Below, piece by piece: positions 20,563 through 31,880 of a stretch of 64,000 bases of DNA. A program made the translations under genes and the position numbers. The notes beneath the pieces are model-generated. The model had not been told where the DNA came from. It saw only the letters and a program-made list of their open reading frames with translations, and searched no databases. The stretch covers positions 51,745,946 through 51,809,945 of the forward strand of contig CM063110.1 of the NCBI GenBank assembly GCA_031841125.1, read 5' to 3'. The DNA is from Acanthococcus lagerstroemiae. Taxonomy: Eukaryota; Arthropoda; Insecta; Hemiptera; Eriococcidae. Numbering within the stretch: the stretch's first letter is position 1; the number at the start of each line of letters is the position of its first letter.

Positions 20563-22912
20563 GACAAGGCTACGTCTAATGGCTAGGCACGAAACAAAAA
20601 TTCTGCGCACAGAAAAACGTTACCACTCTTCTGTTACTATTGTGATGTAATTGCGTATTCCTCTTTATGCGGTCATTCGTTCTATCGCTGTTATTGTCCA
20701 AATGTGGATAGTCGCTTCAACGCTGCCACCTGAACATATCCATGCAACAATGTCCTTCCTTGCAGCGGTCAGACTTTACTTTTTTTTGACATGGATACGT
20801 CTAGTGGCTAGACACGAAACAAAAATTCTGCGCACAGGAAAACGTTCCAGTCTTCTGTTACCACTGTGATGTAACTGCGTATTCCTCTTTATGCCATGCG
20901 GTCATTCCGTCCATTGCTGCTGTTGTTGGAATGTGGATAGTCGCTTCTACGCTGTGCCACCTGAACATATCCATGCAACAATGTCCTTCCTTGCAGCCGT
21001 CGTCTTCAGAAACGTATTAAAGAAAGAGGCTGCTCTAGGCAATATAAAATCTGCTGCCCCATTTTATTAGAAATAGGCACATTGTAGGAACACATCATGG
21101 AATCATAAGTGCGCCCAATTTATAATGGCCAGGTGACTGTATGAACTAGGCTGCTAAAGTGCTAATAATATATCCTTTAGACCAAATTGTGGACTTAAAT
21201 TCACTTTGTTGTCAAGAAAATAATCCTCAGTTTAAATGTTTTTATGTACTTATATTGATTGATAATATAATGCTGAATAAAGAATAAGCGTACATCATGA
21301 AAAAATTTTGCGTAACAAACAACAGAGAAAAAAAATGGAAAAATGACTGAAATAAATCATGAAATAAAAATTACAACTACAGATTTACATACTACGTGCG
21401 TTTTCGTGGGTTCAGTTCTCGGTTATCACATTACTAAAAATTTTGTACGCCTTGATAATTCGGAGGATGGCTTTTGTTTCAATAGTAATGGACCAAGAAT
21501 GCCGCTGCAGTAGAAATTTTCTCGATAAGTTGACTAGGAAATTTTTGCAAAGCATTTTTCAATAGGAACCGACTTTTCAGTCACCCTGTTATAACAGTAA
21601 TATTTCAAATGGCGTAGTTACTGCTTCTGTTTTATTCCTTTTCCATTTTTCTACTTTTCTCATTCCTTTTTGCCTTCATTTTTTTTTTTTTTTTTTTTTT
21701 TGTTTCTCTGTTTGGTCTGTAAATTCAAAATTTGGCCGCCCTAGGCGGCTGATGATAAAAACGCTTCTGGTCATCTTTTAATCATTATTTTTATTTTTTG
21801 ACCTGGATATGTCTAATGGCTTGATACAAAACAAAACTTCTCTATGCAGAAAAACGTTACTAGTCTTCTGTTACCGCTGTGACACAATTGCATATTCCTC
21901 TTTACATGGTCATTCGTTCTACCACCGCTGTTGTTGGAATGAGGGTAGTTGTTTCAATGCTGTCACCTGACTGTATCCACGCAACAATGTCCTTCCTGCA
22001 ATAGTTGGACTTTACATTTTTTGACATGGATATGTCTAATGGCTGGACACCAAATAAAAATTCTGTGCACAGAAAAACGTTGCCAGTTTTCTGTTGCTGC
22101 TGTGATGTAATTACATATTCCTCTTTGTACGGTTATTCGTCCCATCGCTGCTGCTGTTGGAATGTGGATAGTCGCTTCAACACTGCCACCTGAACGTATC
22201 CATGCAATAATGTTATTCCTTGCAGCAGTCAGACTTTGCTTCCTTTTAAAACATGGATATGTCTAGTGGCTAGACATCAAACAAAAATTCTGTACGTAGG
22301 AAGATGTTACCAGTTTTTTGTTACCGCTGTGATTAATTGCGTATTCCTCATCATGCGGTTATTTGTTCCACCACCGCTATTATTGAGCTGTGGATAGTCG
22401 CTTCTGTCGCCTGCACATATCTATGCAACAATGTCCTTCCTGGTAGCGGTCTGACTTTACTTTTTTTTCTTTTTTTTGACATGGATATATGTCTAGTGGC
22501 TGAACGCAGAACTAAAATTCTGTGCGCAGAAAAACGTTACCAGTCTTCTGTTACTACTGTGATGTAACTGCCTATTCCTCATTACATGGTCATTCTTCCA
22601 CCACCGCTGTTGTCGGAATGAGGGTAATTGTTTCAACACTGTCACTTGGACATATCCATGCAACAAAATGTCCTTCCTTCCAACAGTTGGATTTTACATT
22701 TTTTTGACATGGATATGTCTATTGGCTAGACACGAAACAAAAATTCTGTGCGCAGAAAAACGTTACCATTGCTGGGATGTAATTACATATTCCTCTTTAT
22801 GCGGTTATTCGTTCCATTGCTGCTGCTGTCGGAAATGTGGATAGTCTTTTCAACACTGCCACCTGACTGTCTCCATGCAACAATGTCCTTCCTTGCAGCG
22901 GTCGGACTTAAA
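20563..22912 (+). repeat. Tandem array of seven ~225-bp monomers
   Basis: Monomers start with GACATGGATATGTCTAATGGCT at 20563, 20788, 21800, 22023, 22250, 22478 and 22706. Spacings are 223-228 bp apart from the second, which carries a 763-bp hAT insertion. Each holds GCGCACAGAAAAACGTTACC, ATTCCTCTTTATGCGGTCATTCG, GTTGGAATGTGGATAGTCGCTTCAA and CATGCAACAATGTCCTTCCTTGCAG in that order. A solitary, interrupted copy of the same unit occurs at 5713-5750/8612-8830, so the family is dispersed as well as tandem. Frames are not conserved across monomers. Confidence 0.93.
20999..21777. mobile_element. Non-autonomous hAT element (21007-21769) with 8-bp TSD
   Basis: The left end CAGAAACGTATTAAAG and the complement of the right end, CAGAAGCGTTTTTATC, are similar, followed on both sides by GGCTGCTCTAGGC / CAGCCGCCTAGGGC. 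Flanking octamers are GTCGTCTT (20999-21006) and GTCATCTT (21770-21777), 7 of 8 identical. 763 bp, AT-rich, with a T run near 21677-21700 and no transposase. It inserted into the second monomer of the 225-bp array; removing it restores a monomer of about 241 bp. Confidence 0.82.
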
Positions 22913-25250
22913 CTTCTTTCTTCTCAGTTCTCCTTTCCTTATTTTGCTTATAGGCGCCTCCTTCCGGCGAGACACTCTGGGGTTAATAACACCTTTGACC
23001 CCTTTTATAAATCAAACATTGTATGGCCCCCAGTTTTCAGAGCTACAGCTCTGGTTTTGCACATGCTTTCTTCAGTAACGGTTCTCAGAGAAGCTTAGCC
23101 ACCTATCACGAGATCTCTTCTTGAAGTATGAATGGCGTGAATGTGTTGTAAGAGTTTCTGACTGTGCCTGACGATCATTAACAAGTTAATCAGAAATCTG
23201 TGGAATGAGGGGCCATGAGAGGCTGCAGCACTCCCAGACCACGCGCTCGATTAAACCGGGAATCATTCGTCAGAGCTGAGCACGTGTGAAATTTCTTTTT
23301 GCTCGTATCGTATTTTCAGGCCGTCATTCGTCGAATTTGGAGATTGAAGTCTCGCGAGGCCCCTGCAAATTAAAAGCTCGGATGATATGGCCACCGAACT
23401 TCAACTTTTCTCGAATTAATGTTACAAATAGAAATAATGTGACAATCAATATACAGTAACACAAGTAAGTATCGAGCCACGTATACTAAAGTCAAATAGA
23501 CAGATGGATTTAGCAATTTAGACGTACATCTTCAGGTTATATCGAATCAACCAGAAGCCGTAAATCAACTGAGTTCGGCGAAACTATATATAATAATTCG
23601 TTTGATCAAGGACTTTTTCTCCTCCCGGCTTAGCTTCCATCTTACACCCACACAATCGCTAATCCGTCTCGGGACTGACATTTATTTCATTGCTAGCAAT
23701 CACTCTTTTGAAGTTATACTTTCGTAAAAAGAAAGAAAGAAAGAAAAAATGAAACCAAACGCTCTTAAGACTTCAAACTGTAAAATATTCTCAGTTGACG
23801 TCTCCTTTTTTTTTTCTCAATTTTCTTTCTCTCTCGGTTTTTTTCTGTCTGCGCAAAAAGCGCGTCTGTGCGCTTGGAAACGTAATACAGGTCTTCGAGA
23901 AATATTTCAAACTGGCGTAAAATTTAATTGAAAAGAACGACTCGACTTGTTATGTTTTTTGTACGTACAAAAGAATATTAATAAAACAATTTTTTATTTA
24001 TTTTTCTTCTTTTTACGCATAGTCGATGCAATGAATTGTTTAACCTGGTGAAAAGAAATTATAATTATGTTCCTGTATTCATTTTATGAAATTGCCGAAG
24101 CCTAAATTCGTTCTTCAGGTCGAAAAGAGGACCGTAGGGCGAATGCGCCCGCTCTCGGTAGCAAGTTTGACAGTGATAAATATTTAAATGTGTACGGCCA
24201 TTTTATAACAACAAAAATTACCGAAAATTGTAATTAAGACTTTTTTTGTGTGTGAAACGTGTTTTGTTTGTGCAGACTGGAATATTTGGTCAAAATAACG
24301 CGGACCGAGGCCCTTGGACTCAAGGGCACGCGTGGTCGTGAAATCTATAAGGCGTTAGCGGATAGCCAATGATGATGTTTAGATTTTTTTTTCTTTACCG
24401 TGGAGCACGAGGGAGTTTTGAATACTTAATTTCGAGAGAAGTCAAATTTTAAATAGCGTTATAAGGTAAGCTGGTTTCGTTCGAACTACAGATTTCCGAG
24501 TACACGCGTATATAATAATCGGTACCTAATTAAATTTAACTTATACCTATCTACACACCCGAAAATTAATGTAAGTGTATTCGGAATTCTCTCCGTACTA
24601 TGAGGTATTAAGTAACACTGAGCTATCACGACTAAATGATGTGTCCGAATTAATCATTAACCACCTTACACCGAGAATTCAAGAACTTGGTTTTCAAATT
24701 GAATATCGATGCACGTAGGAAAGGCATTCTGACTTCTGCATAACTTCAATAAAATGATTTTAATATTACTCTCGCAGCATAATCATTCAACCAAGTAGTA
24801 ACGTAATTATTATCTTTATTATAATCTGATATGCCCTGTACTCGTAATAATGATAAACAGTGAAATAAAACGTACTTAAGATAGCTACTTATCAATTCGA
24901 CGAATTATATCACTTATCTGAAAAAAGGATGACCAGCAGCACTAGCTAACGTCATTTTGATTTTCGCGAAGAAAGTTTCGTTCAGTCGTATTCTAAAAAG
25001 TCATTATCAAAATGTCAACGTAGAATACAAATTAGATCAATAATAATAATGATGATATATTTGTGACCTCCTCTGTCTGCGTGTGGCCAGCGACCAGAGG
25101 GAGTCATTATGTTACAAAGTGTCGTAGAAAACCTATTTTCCTTTAAATAAATTCCTAAATCTATGTATTTAAAAAAATAACATCCGCCCTCGCCTTCTCC
25201 GCGGAACAATATGTTAGTCGAGTTGCCTACCTGGAAAATGCAAAAAATTA
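22913..25250. other. Unannotated AT-rich DNA
   Basis: Contains (GAAA)n near 23728-23747 and otherwise unique-looking sequence. No convincing exon, RNA or element. Short ORFs are at chance length. Confidence 0.5.
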
Positions 25251-26039
25251 CAGGGGTAGATCAGCTATAACAACCGTTTTCCCCCTTGGTTTTCACGTGA
25301 GACTTGAAACTTCGATCTCTCATCGGTATATTATTGATAGCCAAAAAGTGCAGGGGCGGACCAGCTACCTTCGTTTCCCCTACTGATAAGCTAGAAGGAC
25401 GGACACAAGACTTATCTATAAATTTTTGTGATAAGACAAAGACTACAGAGGAGAAATGGACGCTGTTCAGCAAAAGGGAACCAACTATTAGCAAAATCCA
25501 CTTTTTTAGAACACGTGATTCGATGTTCAAGAGCCATGTAGAAACTGCATAACATAGCGTTTACTGATGAGCTTTTTTCAACGCGAGTACACATTTTTGA
25601 ATCGGATGCCCAATTCTGAAAAATTCTACTTTTTACGCTCTTTCCAACGATACTAATAACTCATTTTGTTTACGAATGTTAGTTGGTTACCTTTTGTTGA
25701 ACAGCGTCCAATTAAGACTGATATGAGACTTAACGGTAGCTACCTTCTTTAAGACATAAAGATAGGCGTAGACGTTTTCATTTTTTGCTCTCACCGACTT
25801 TAGCAAAAAGAAGGGATGCAAACCATCCCCATCTGTCATTCCCTGATATGTTTCCCATCCATCCTCAGGTGCCACTCCATGAAATTTATGTGTTTTTTAG
25901 TATCAGAAATTACTTTTTTACTACGATTTTTACAACTTCGCTTAGTACGAATGGTTGAATCGTGATCCAGATTGGAGGGAGGGGGTCAAGGCCGCTAGTT
26001 TGATTCTCATTTTGTTTAGCAGCAAACTCAAAACTGTGA
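25251..26039. other. Unannotated DNA with two CAGGGG-type element starts
   Basis: CAGGGGTAGATCAGCTAT (about 25251) and CAGGGGCGGACCAGCTAC (about 25350) look like the left ends of related hAT-type MITEs in the same orientation, each followed by a CCCC-rich stretch. No matching right ends or octamer duplications were found, so no element is called. Confidence 0.35.
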
Positions 26040-26740
26040 TACCTGAGAGGGGGTGAAAGTTCAAAATTAGGAAAAATGGAATACGGATATTGTGTCGTAA
26101 GTTTGAAGGACCGGTGAACTCATTTCTGATAACAATTTGACCCTCATTTCAACATTGGGGTAACTGGGCTAAGGCTCAAAAAACCTAATATAATGCAATA
26201 TGGATGTCGTGTCACAGGTTTTGAAGTGTCACTGAATTTATTTCTGATTACGATTTTATCTCAATTTCAAGACTGTGACATCATTGTGACCAGCTCAGAA
26301 GAAAGGTCTATAGTATGCAACACGCGTTTTCGAGACAAACGCGTTCCAAGTCAGGCAACACTGACAACAGTGTTCCCCTATAATAACGAGTATTTAGCGT
26401 TCGGCCTGCAGTGTTACCGGGTTTACGGGAACACTAGTGGCAGTGTTGCCTACCTTTAAACCTGTTAGTCTCAAAAACACGTTTTGCACACTATAAACAT
26501 TTTTTCTTCTGAGACGGTCACATTACGGAAACAGGGACTTTAAAATGCATATGATGCAATATATGGATATTGTTTCATAGGTTTGAAAGGTTGTTGAACT
26601 CATTTCTGAAAACAATAATCAACCTTATTACAAACCTTTTTGGCATTCAGGGAAGAGGTATTGAAATGAAGAGTTAGCAAATATAATATGAACGTCAGCC
26701 ACCAAGTTTTGAGGATGGTTGAATTTGTCGGACTGGTGTA
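26040..26740 (+). repeat. Tandem repeat, four diverged units of ~110-125 bp
   Basis: The anchor ATATGGATATTGTGTCAT (variants) recurs at about 26091, 26199, 26562 and 26688. It is followed each time by GGTTTGAAGG-like and TGAACTCATTTCTGATAACAA-like blocks. The gap between units two and three is explained by the 236-bp MITE at 26286-26521. Confidence 0.7.
26283..26524. mobile_element. Palindromic MITE (26286-26521), ~105-bp arms
   Basis: Left arm GTGACCAGCTCAGAAGAAA...TATAGTATGCAACACG...TTTTCGAGAC...GGCAACACTGACAACAGTGTTCCC is mirrored along almost its whole length by the right arm, ending GTCTCAGA-type sequence and GGTCAC. ATT occurs on both sides (26283-26285, 26522-26524), a possible 3-bp duplication. 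It lies inside the tandem repeat at 26040-26740. The superfamily is unclear; 3-bp duplications suit PIF/Harbinger, but the trinucleotide is not the usual TWA. Confidence 0.78.
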
Positions 26741-27227
26741 ATGTAGTCATTAGCTCTTTCAAATTCATTGTCACAACATGCGCGCAACGAAACGTAATTT
26801 TTTATTTGGCACTGTTTCGATGAGTAACCGGGATTTCTGGTCCTTCTCAATTTTTTCAAAAATGTAGTGACTATATACGCTTTCGCGCGATTTCTGCGAA
26901 TACTTGCCACAGTCAAGCGGAAAAATTTCTCGCCACGTGTGTGCGATGCAATTTACGTAATTATCTACAAGAAAATTTCCGAACGTGCACTGCGACAGCA
27001 TCATAGGCTTCAGTTCTTGCAGCACGAATCTCGGTGCTTTAGCGGGCAGAATGAGGAGCCGGCAGCAGGGTTGGACATGCCCACCAGGACACTGGAAAAT
27101 TTCCCCTGACATAATTACCCATAATCTCCAAGATCTCGAGTCGCAAGGTCTAACTTAATATATGTATAAAGGCAGATACCCACTGCGGGTTGCCTACCCT
27201 GCCACTTAATTGCTCAATTTTTCTAGG

Positions 27228-28600
27228 GGGGGTAGCCTACACTCAGGAGGGGGTTTATGGTTGAGGAGGGGGCTCCTGAAGGGGGAGGAGGGCCTCTGTG
27301 GGAGCGTGAGCTGTGGATGGAGATGGAGGCTCTGAGTGGGGCGGGGGGGGGGGTGAAGACGAGTAAGAGGACCTGGTGAAGGAGAAAGTCCTTGATGAGA
27401 GAGGTGCCGGGGAGAGAAATGGCCGTGGTGCGGGAGAGGCTGGTGGCAGGGACGGGGTCCTGAAGGATAAGTGCTCTGGGGGGAGGGGTGGTCATGGTTG
27501 TGAGAGCTCCTGGGTGGATAGCCAGGGATCTTCGAGGGGGTCAGAGGACCATAGTGAGGACAGGGGCTGTGAAGGGAGATAAATCCCAGGGGGAAGGGTC
27601 CTGGTGGAGGAGGGAGCTCCTGAAGCGGAGGAAAACAAGGCGGTGGCGGGGACTGTAGAGGGAGATAAAGGTGTCGGGAGGGGAGGGGGTAATGGTATGT
27701 AAGAGGTCCTGGTGGAGGAGGAAGTCCTTGGTGAGATAGGCGACCGCCCCACTAATTGCTGATTTCTCCAAGGGTAGCCTACCCCTAGGAAGTGGTTCAT
27801 GGTGGAGGGAGCTCCAGAATGGAGAGGAGATCCATGAGAGCGTGGCCTCAGGAGGGGATAAAGGCCCTGGGTGGTAGGGGTAATGGTGAGTAAGAGGTCC
27901 TATTGGAGGAAGAAGTCCTGGGTGAAAGAGGGACTGGGGAGGGAAATGAAAGCCATGGTGCGGGAGGGGCTGGTGGCGGGGTCTGAAGGGGTAGGGTGGT
28001 TATGGTGGTGAGAGCTCCTGAGTGGAGGACCAAGGGATCTTCGAGGGAGTTGGGACAAGGAGGCCGCAGAGGAGGAGCAGTGGAAGGGGAAGGCTTTAGC
28101 GAGGGATTAAGGCCTTAATTGGAGGGCGTAGTGGATAGGAGGGATAAACGGAGGGTGCCATGTAGGGGAGAAGCTGTGTATAGAAAAGGTCATGGAGAGA
28201 GGGAGAGGGTAATGTGAAGAGATTAAGGCCCAGGTGGTGGAGGTTGGTTGTGTGGTTGATGATTATAGAGGTGAGGAGGAAGTCCAAGGAAGAGGGCCTA
28301 CCCGGATGTGCAGAAAGAAAGGGTTCGCAAGGGGGGGGGATACTACGGAGGTAAAAGACCATGGAGTGGGCATTGAAGCCTCTGATAGGAGATTACGGCC
28401 GTTGTGGGGGAGGAGTTTGTGGCTGAGGAGGGCTGGTACTGTTGGAGTGTGACCTTGGAGGCGGAGAGCGACCGTGGTGAATGAGGGGGTCGTGGTGGAG
28501 GAGGAGGCTCGTGATGAAGAAAGGATGGAAGTGGGTTCATGGTGGAAGATTGAGGACTACTGATAGAGGGGGAGCAAAAGAAGCGCAAAGCAAACCTCAA
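27228..28600 (+). repeat. G-rich purine-dominated minisatellite with higher-order repeats
   Basis: About 1.4 kb made of GGAGGGGG, GAGGAGG and GGTGGAGGA phrases. Larger units recur at about 500-525 bp. GGTAGCCTAC...GGAG appears at 27230 and 27772, GGTGCGGGAGAGGCTGGTGGC at about 27427 and 27958, and AGCTCCTGGGTGGA...GGATCTTCGAGGG at about 27505 and 28013. Guanine runs could form G-quadruplexes, and the complementary strand gives only artificial Pro/Ser-rich ORFs. I regard none of those as genes. Confidence 0.85.
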
Positions 28601-28654
28601 CTCAGGAACAAAGGTTTCAGACCAAACATTGAGGACTGTGATGGTCGGTCGAGG

Positions 28655-28686
28655 CGCGAAGCGGCCAGGGGGCGAAGCCCCCTAGT
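28655..28686 (+). mobile_element. Helitron-like 3' terminus
   Basis: CGCGAAGCG (28655-28663) is followed by the hairpin GGGGGC-GAA-GCCCCC (28668-28682) and directly by CTAG with T next (28682-28686). A GC-rich hairpin before CTAG|T is the usual end of Helitron-type rolling-circle elements. If right, the element would extend left through the G-rich block. A possible 5' end (TC near 27149, followed by an AT-rich stretch) is only suggestive. No Rep/helicase sequence is present. Confidence 0.45.
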
Positions 28687-31388
28687 ATATATGTATATAT
28701 TATTGAGAGGGGAATTTTCTGCCGCATTGACTATTTTACAAGTTTATGCCCCTGGATCATTTTAAAATATGATAAAAATTGTCTCAGTATCCAACTTAAT
28801 TTTTCCTTTAAAATTATATACCCATATTGTATTTCCATATTTATGCATATTTTACAATTTTGGCGCATATTTTTGGCATATTATTTATACTGAATTCAGT
28901 GCATAAAAGATGCGCATATTTCACTATTTTTGGTGCATCAAAATTGCAGCCCTGATAATAACGATAAATCGAAATATCAGCTTACGAGAGTCCGCATGTA
29001 TAACATGCTCATGTGAGTCATGTGAGACGTGATCACCATGCGCGTATTAAGGTAGGTGAACTCAGTAAGGCCCTAATTTAAGGTCTTGGCTCTCCAGACT
29101 TTTATGTAAGTGATTTTATGTTTTTCCTTTTTTTTTTTGTGTTGTAGTCGTCGACTGCAATATTTAAAAACTGGCTAGCTTGAAATTTTTCCATACTACT
29201 CCACGTCCCTCAGATCTTCTAATAAAAATACCCTTTTTCAAAACTTGATAAGGCCAGCGCACCAAAGAAGGCTGGGCCTAAAACCTAATAAGAGCCAACC
29301 TAATACCTAATGAGCCTGATTTGAAATTCAGTTTATAAAAAGTTAAGCGTGGTTCAAATAGAAATTTATGAGTAAGTGATAACTGAAATGATAATCAACT
29401 GATCTTACCAGGTTGGGCCTTAGTAAGTTATATAACACTATTTTTTGTGAGTATCGCATACCTCGGTTCCAAATTGCTCAAATTTCACTTTTCTGACGCC
29501 GATCGTTAACCAATTACCACTACAACAACTAGCCAATATTTGACTTCTGGATAAATTCCATTTGACTAACATAATACTCGTAAATTCTCCAAGTTATACA
29601 AAAAACATATCGGAGTACTTTTTACGTTTTTGGAAAATTATCAACCGGCATATCTCGGACCAGTGGACTAATACCTTGATATAAACAATTGGACAGTGTT
29701 GCCACATCATGAAGGAACAACTTAAGATCGGTACATTGGGCTTTATATTGGGATCCGAGCCTTTTATTGGGCTCATCTACCTTATGCAATAAAATTAGTT
29801 TTTTTCCCCATGAAAATGTAGAATCTATTTTAGACGAAGAAGTTTTTTTCGCTTTAGTTTATTATTTTAGCGCATTCATACGTATCAAATGGGGGGGGGG
29901 GAGGTCATTTATTTTCAGATTCCGATTTTGTTAGACACCCTGTTTAGGTATGTGTATTGCGAGTCAAGTATATGGTACGGTACTACTAATTGCGATATCA
30001 CATGGCACTAATTCGTTTACAAATTTTTTACAACTACAAGTATAAATATAATTATTGACCTTTGAATTGGGGGGGGGGCGGTAATTTTAATCATTTCTAC
30101 CCCCTCCCTCCCCATAGACAAACGTGGGGGTATAAGTATTACCCGTCTACCCCCCTCAGCGACGGCCATGTTTCGATCCTAGTTTTTGAGCTACAGCGGT
30201 TTTTAAGTCAAAAGTCAAATTTTGTGAAAAATGAGATATGTGTAGTGATTTTGGTTACAAGCAACACTGCTCTTTCACCTCCAGTTGGTCACAGCTCCCT
30301 ATCTTCATGTGTAGTCGCTCGCCAGCGCAGTAATATAAATTACGAGAGAAAAGGGACCATGATGTCGGTCGGTCTTTGTTCCCCTTCGGGAGTGTCGAGT
30401 GTTAAGTGACATCAAGGACGACTGACGAACGTGTCGCATGGGCTGCATAGCTGGAAAAACGAAGTGGCGCATCATCACGGGTTCGCGTAGTAGGTTCTCG
30501 TTTAATTCTCGAATTTCGAACGCATTTTTCTCGACATTACCCTTTTAACAATTCCAATTTCAAAAATTCGTATAGAAAATCGGGAGTATGAGCTACGGAT
30601 TCGTTCTTGGGTGCATTTGTTTGCAAATTTTATCTGGTATCATGCCGTGCTCTTAATGCAATGCCGACAAGGTGGTCCTCCTTCTCATGTACACGTATTC
30701 AAATATGAACAAATAGTGAAATTCATAAGTTGGGTGTCCTTGGCGAGTCTCCAGTGAGCACCTTTATAAAATCCTGGCTGCAGACCTGCATGAAACTTCC
30801 TTTTTCGACACGGAATTCGATTTTTCGCGAGTCACGTACGTGCGTAAATTTTGCTCAGTTCGAGTGTGACATTTCAAATTACGTAGTACAAATCTGAGCC
30901 GGTTTAAAAACTCGGTAACATTTTCGAAACCAGTGACAAAAAAGTCCCTGTTCAGATACTCTGCTCAGCTGCATAAGAAATGTTAAGAGCTGCCTCGGTC
31001 ACAAGTCAAATTGTAAATTTTGGGCTTTGCCGAAATGGGGTGGAAATTTTCACGGTATTTGGGCTGCGAGAAACGAAATTTGCCGGACCTCTTTTCGGAG
31101 CGGCACCAGGCTAGAAAAATGTATTCTATTTATCGGCTTTAGCACGTGCACAAATAGGTCGAATTAAAAACGAGAAAATACGTAATATACGTGAGCGGCT
31201 GACGAGGATGATGAACGCGAAGTTCAGCGACACACGAGAACAGAAAAAACGGACTCACTGCCAGTCACGACTTGCCAAGCAAGCCGGGATAACGTCGAAG
31301 TGTTTATAACTCGTGATTGGTTCAACGCCAGTGGTGGGGGCAGTTGTTGGTAGTTCGGATAAGCACGCGGATCCCATGTGTCTTTGCA
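28687..31388. other. Unannotated DNA upstream of the putative exon
   Basis: 28770-28960 is AT-rich with many GCATATTT phrases, ending in GCAGCCCTG at 28948-28956, which resembles a hAT right end without a found partner. G runs occur at 29890 and 30069. A 115-codon ORF at 30062-30409 starts in a G run and has no motif. 30480-31380 may be promoter-proximal sequence of the exon at 31770 but shows no clear element. Confidence 0.45.
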
Positions 31389-31394
31389 TCAGTC
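31389..31394 (+). promoter_or_regulatory. Possible arthropod initiator (TCAGTC)
   Basis: TCAGTC at 31389 matches the arthropod initiator consensus and lies 381 bases before the ATG of the putative exon. No TATA box at -30 or DPE at +28 was seen. A hexamer of this kind occurs by chance often, so support is weak. Confidence 0.22.
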
Positions 31395-31769
31395 ATCACT
31401 TCTGCTCTGTATAGTTGTATTTTACACGTTTTCGTATAGTCTCGATAACAGATGACCTGCGTTTAGTAGTGTTAAGCTGTTTATTCGGTGTAAACGTTCT
31501 CTGCGTTGTCGCATGTTTACTTTTTTAAATTCGTACCGTCTTCGTAAAATATTTCGAATTTTTTTTTTCATTTTTATCAGAATTCGAAGTAATTTGATTT
31601 TTTCCGTTTTCTATTTTCGATTTTCATAATATATATATTTTTTTTTGGCTCGTAATTTGTACGCGCTTTTGAATCGCATTATTTTTGTTGGTAAAAGTTT
31701 AAACTTTTTGGTAATTTAATTTTTTTTCGAGTTTTATTATTTCTGTGTTATGTTCGTATTGGTTTAAAT

Positions 31770-31880
31770 ATGGTGCCCCAACAAGGGAGTGATTTAAGTC
31801 CAACGTCCAGAGGAGGCCTGTTATTTGGCTCCCAGTTAGTGGATAAAAATTCAGCTACGCCGTATTCAGATGCTACCCAG
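31770..31880 (+). CDS. Putative first coding exon (possibly SoxC/Sox14-like)
   Basis: The ATG at 31770 is preceded by AAAT and followed by G. It opens 37 codons: MVPQQGSDLSPTSRGG, then LLFGSQLVDK, then NSATPYSDATQ. The exon ends exactly at a phase-0 splice donor CAG|GTCAGT (31881). Past the donor the reading becomes Cys/Phe/Phe-rich nonsense, which supports the exon boundary. The composition is protein-like, unlike surrounding ORFs. The ending ...PYSDATQ recalls, from memory only, the stretch just before the HMG box in insect SoxC (Sox14) transcription factors. If so the next exon would begin the HMG box, and I did not find such an exon downstream in this window. The 5' UTR would be long and contains upstream ATGs (for example near 31451). 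Alternative: a chance short ORF next to a donor-like site. Confidence 0.5.

Noticed and set aside
27223..28600. Many Pro/Ser-rich minus-strand and Gly/Arg-rich plus-strand ORFs
   Set aside because: They are by-products of the purine-rich minisatellite, shift frame between repeat units and show no conserved protein.
29055..29430. CAGTAAGGCCC near 29060 and GGGCCTTAGTAAG near 29418 as ends of an element
   Set aside because: The complementary stretch is only about 9 bases and no duplication flanks it.
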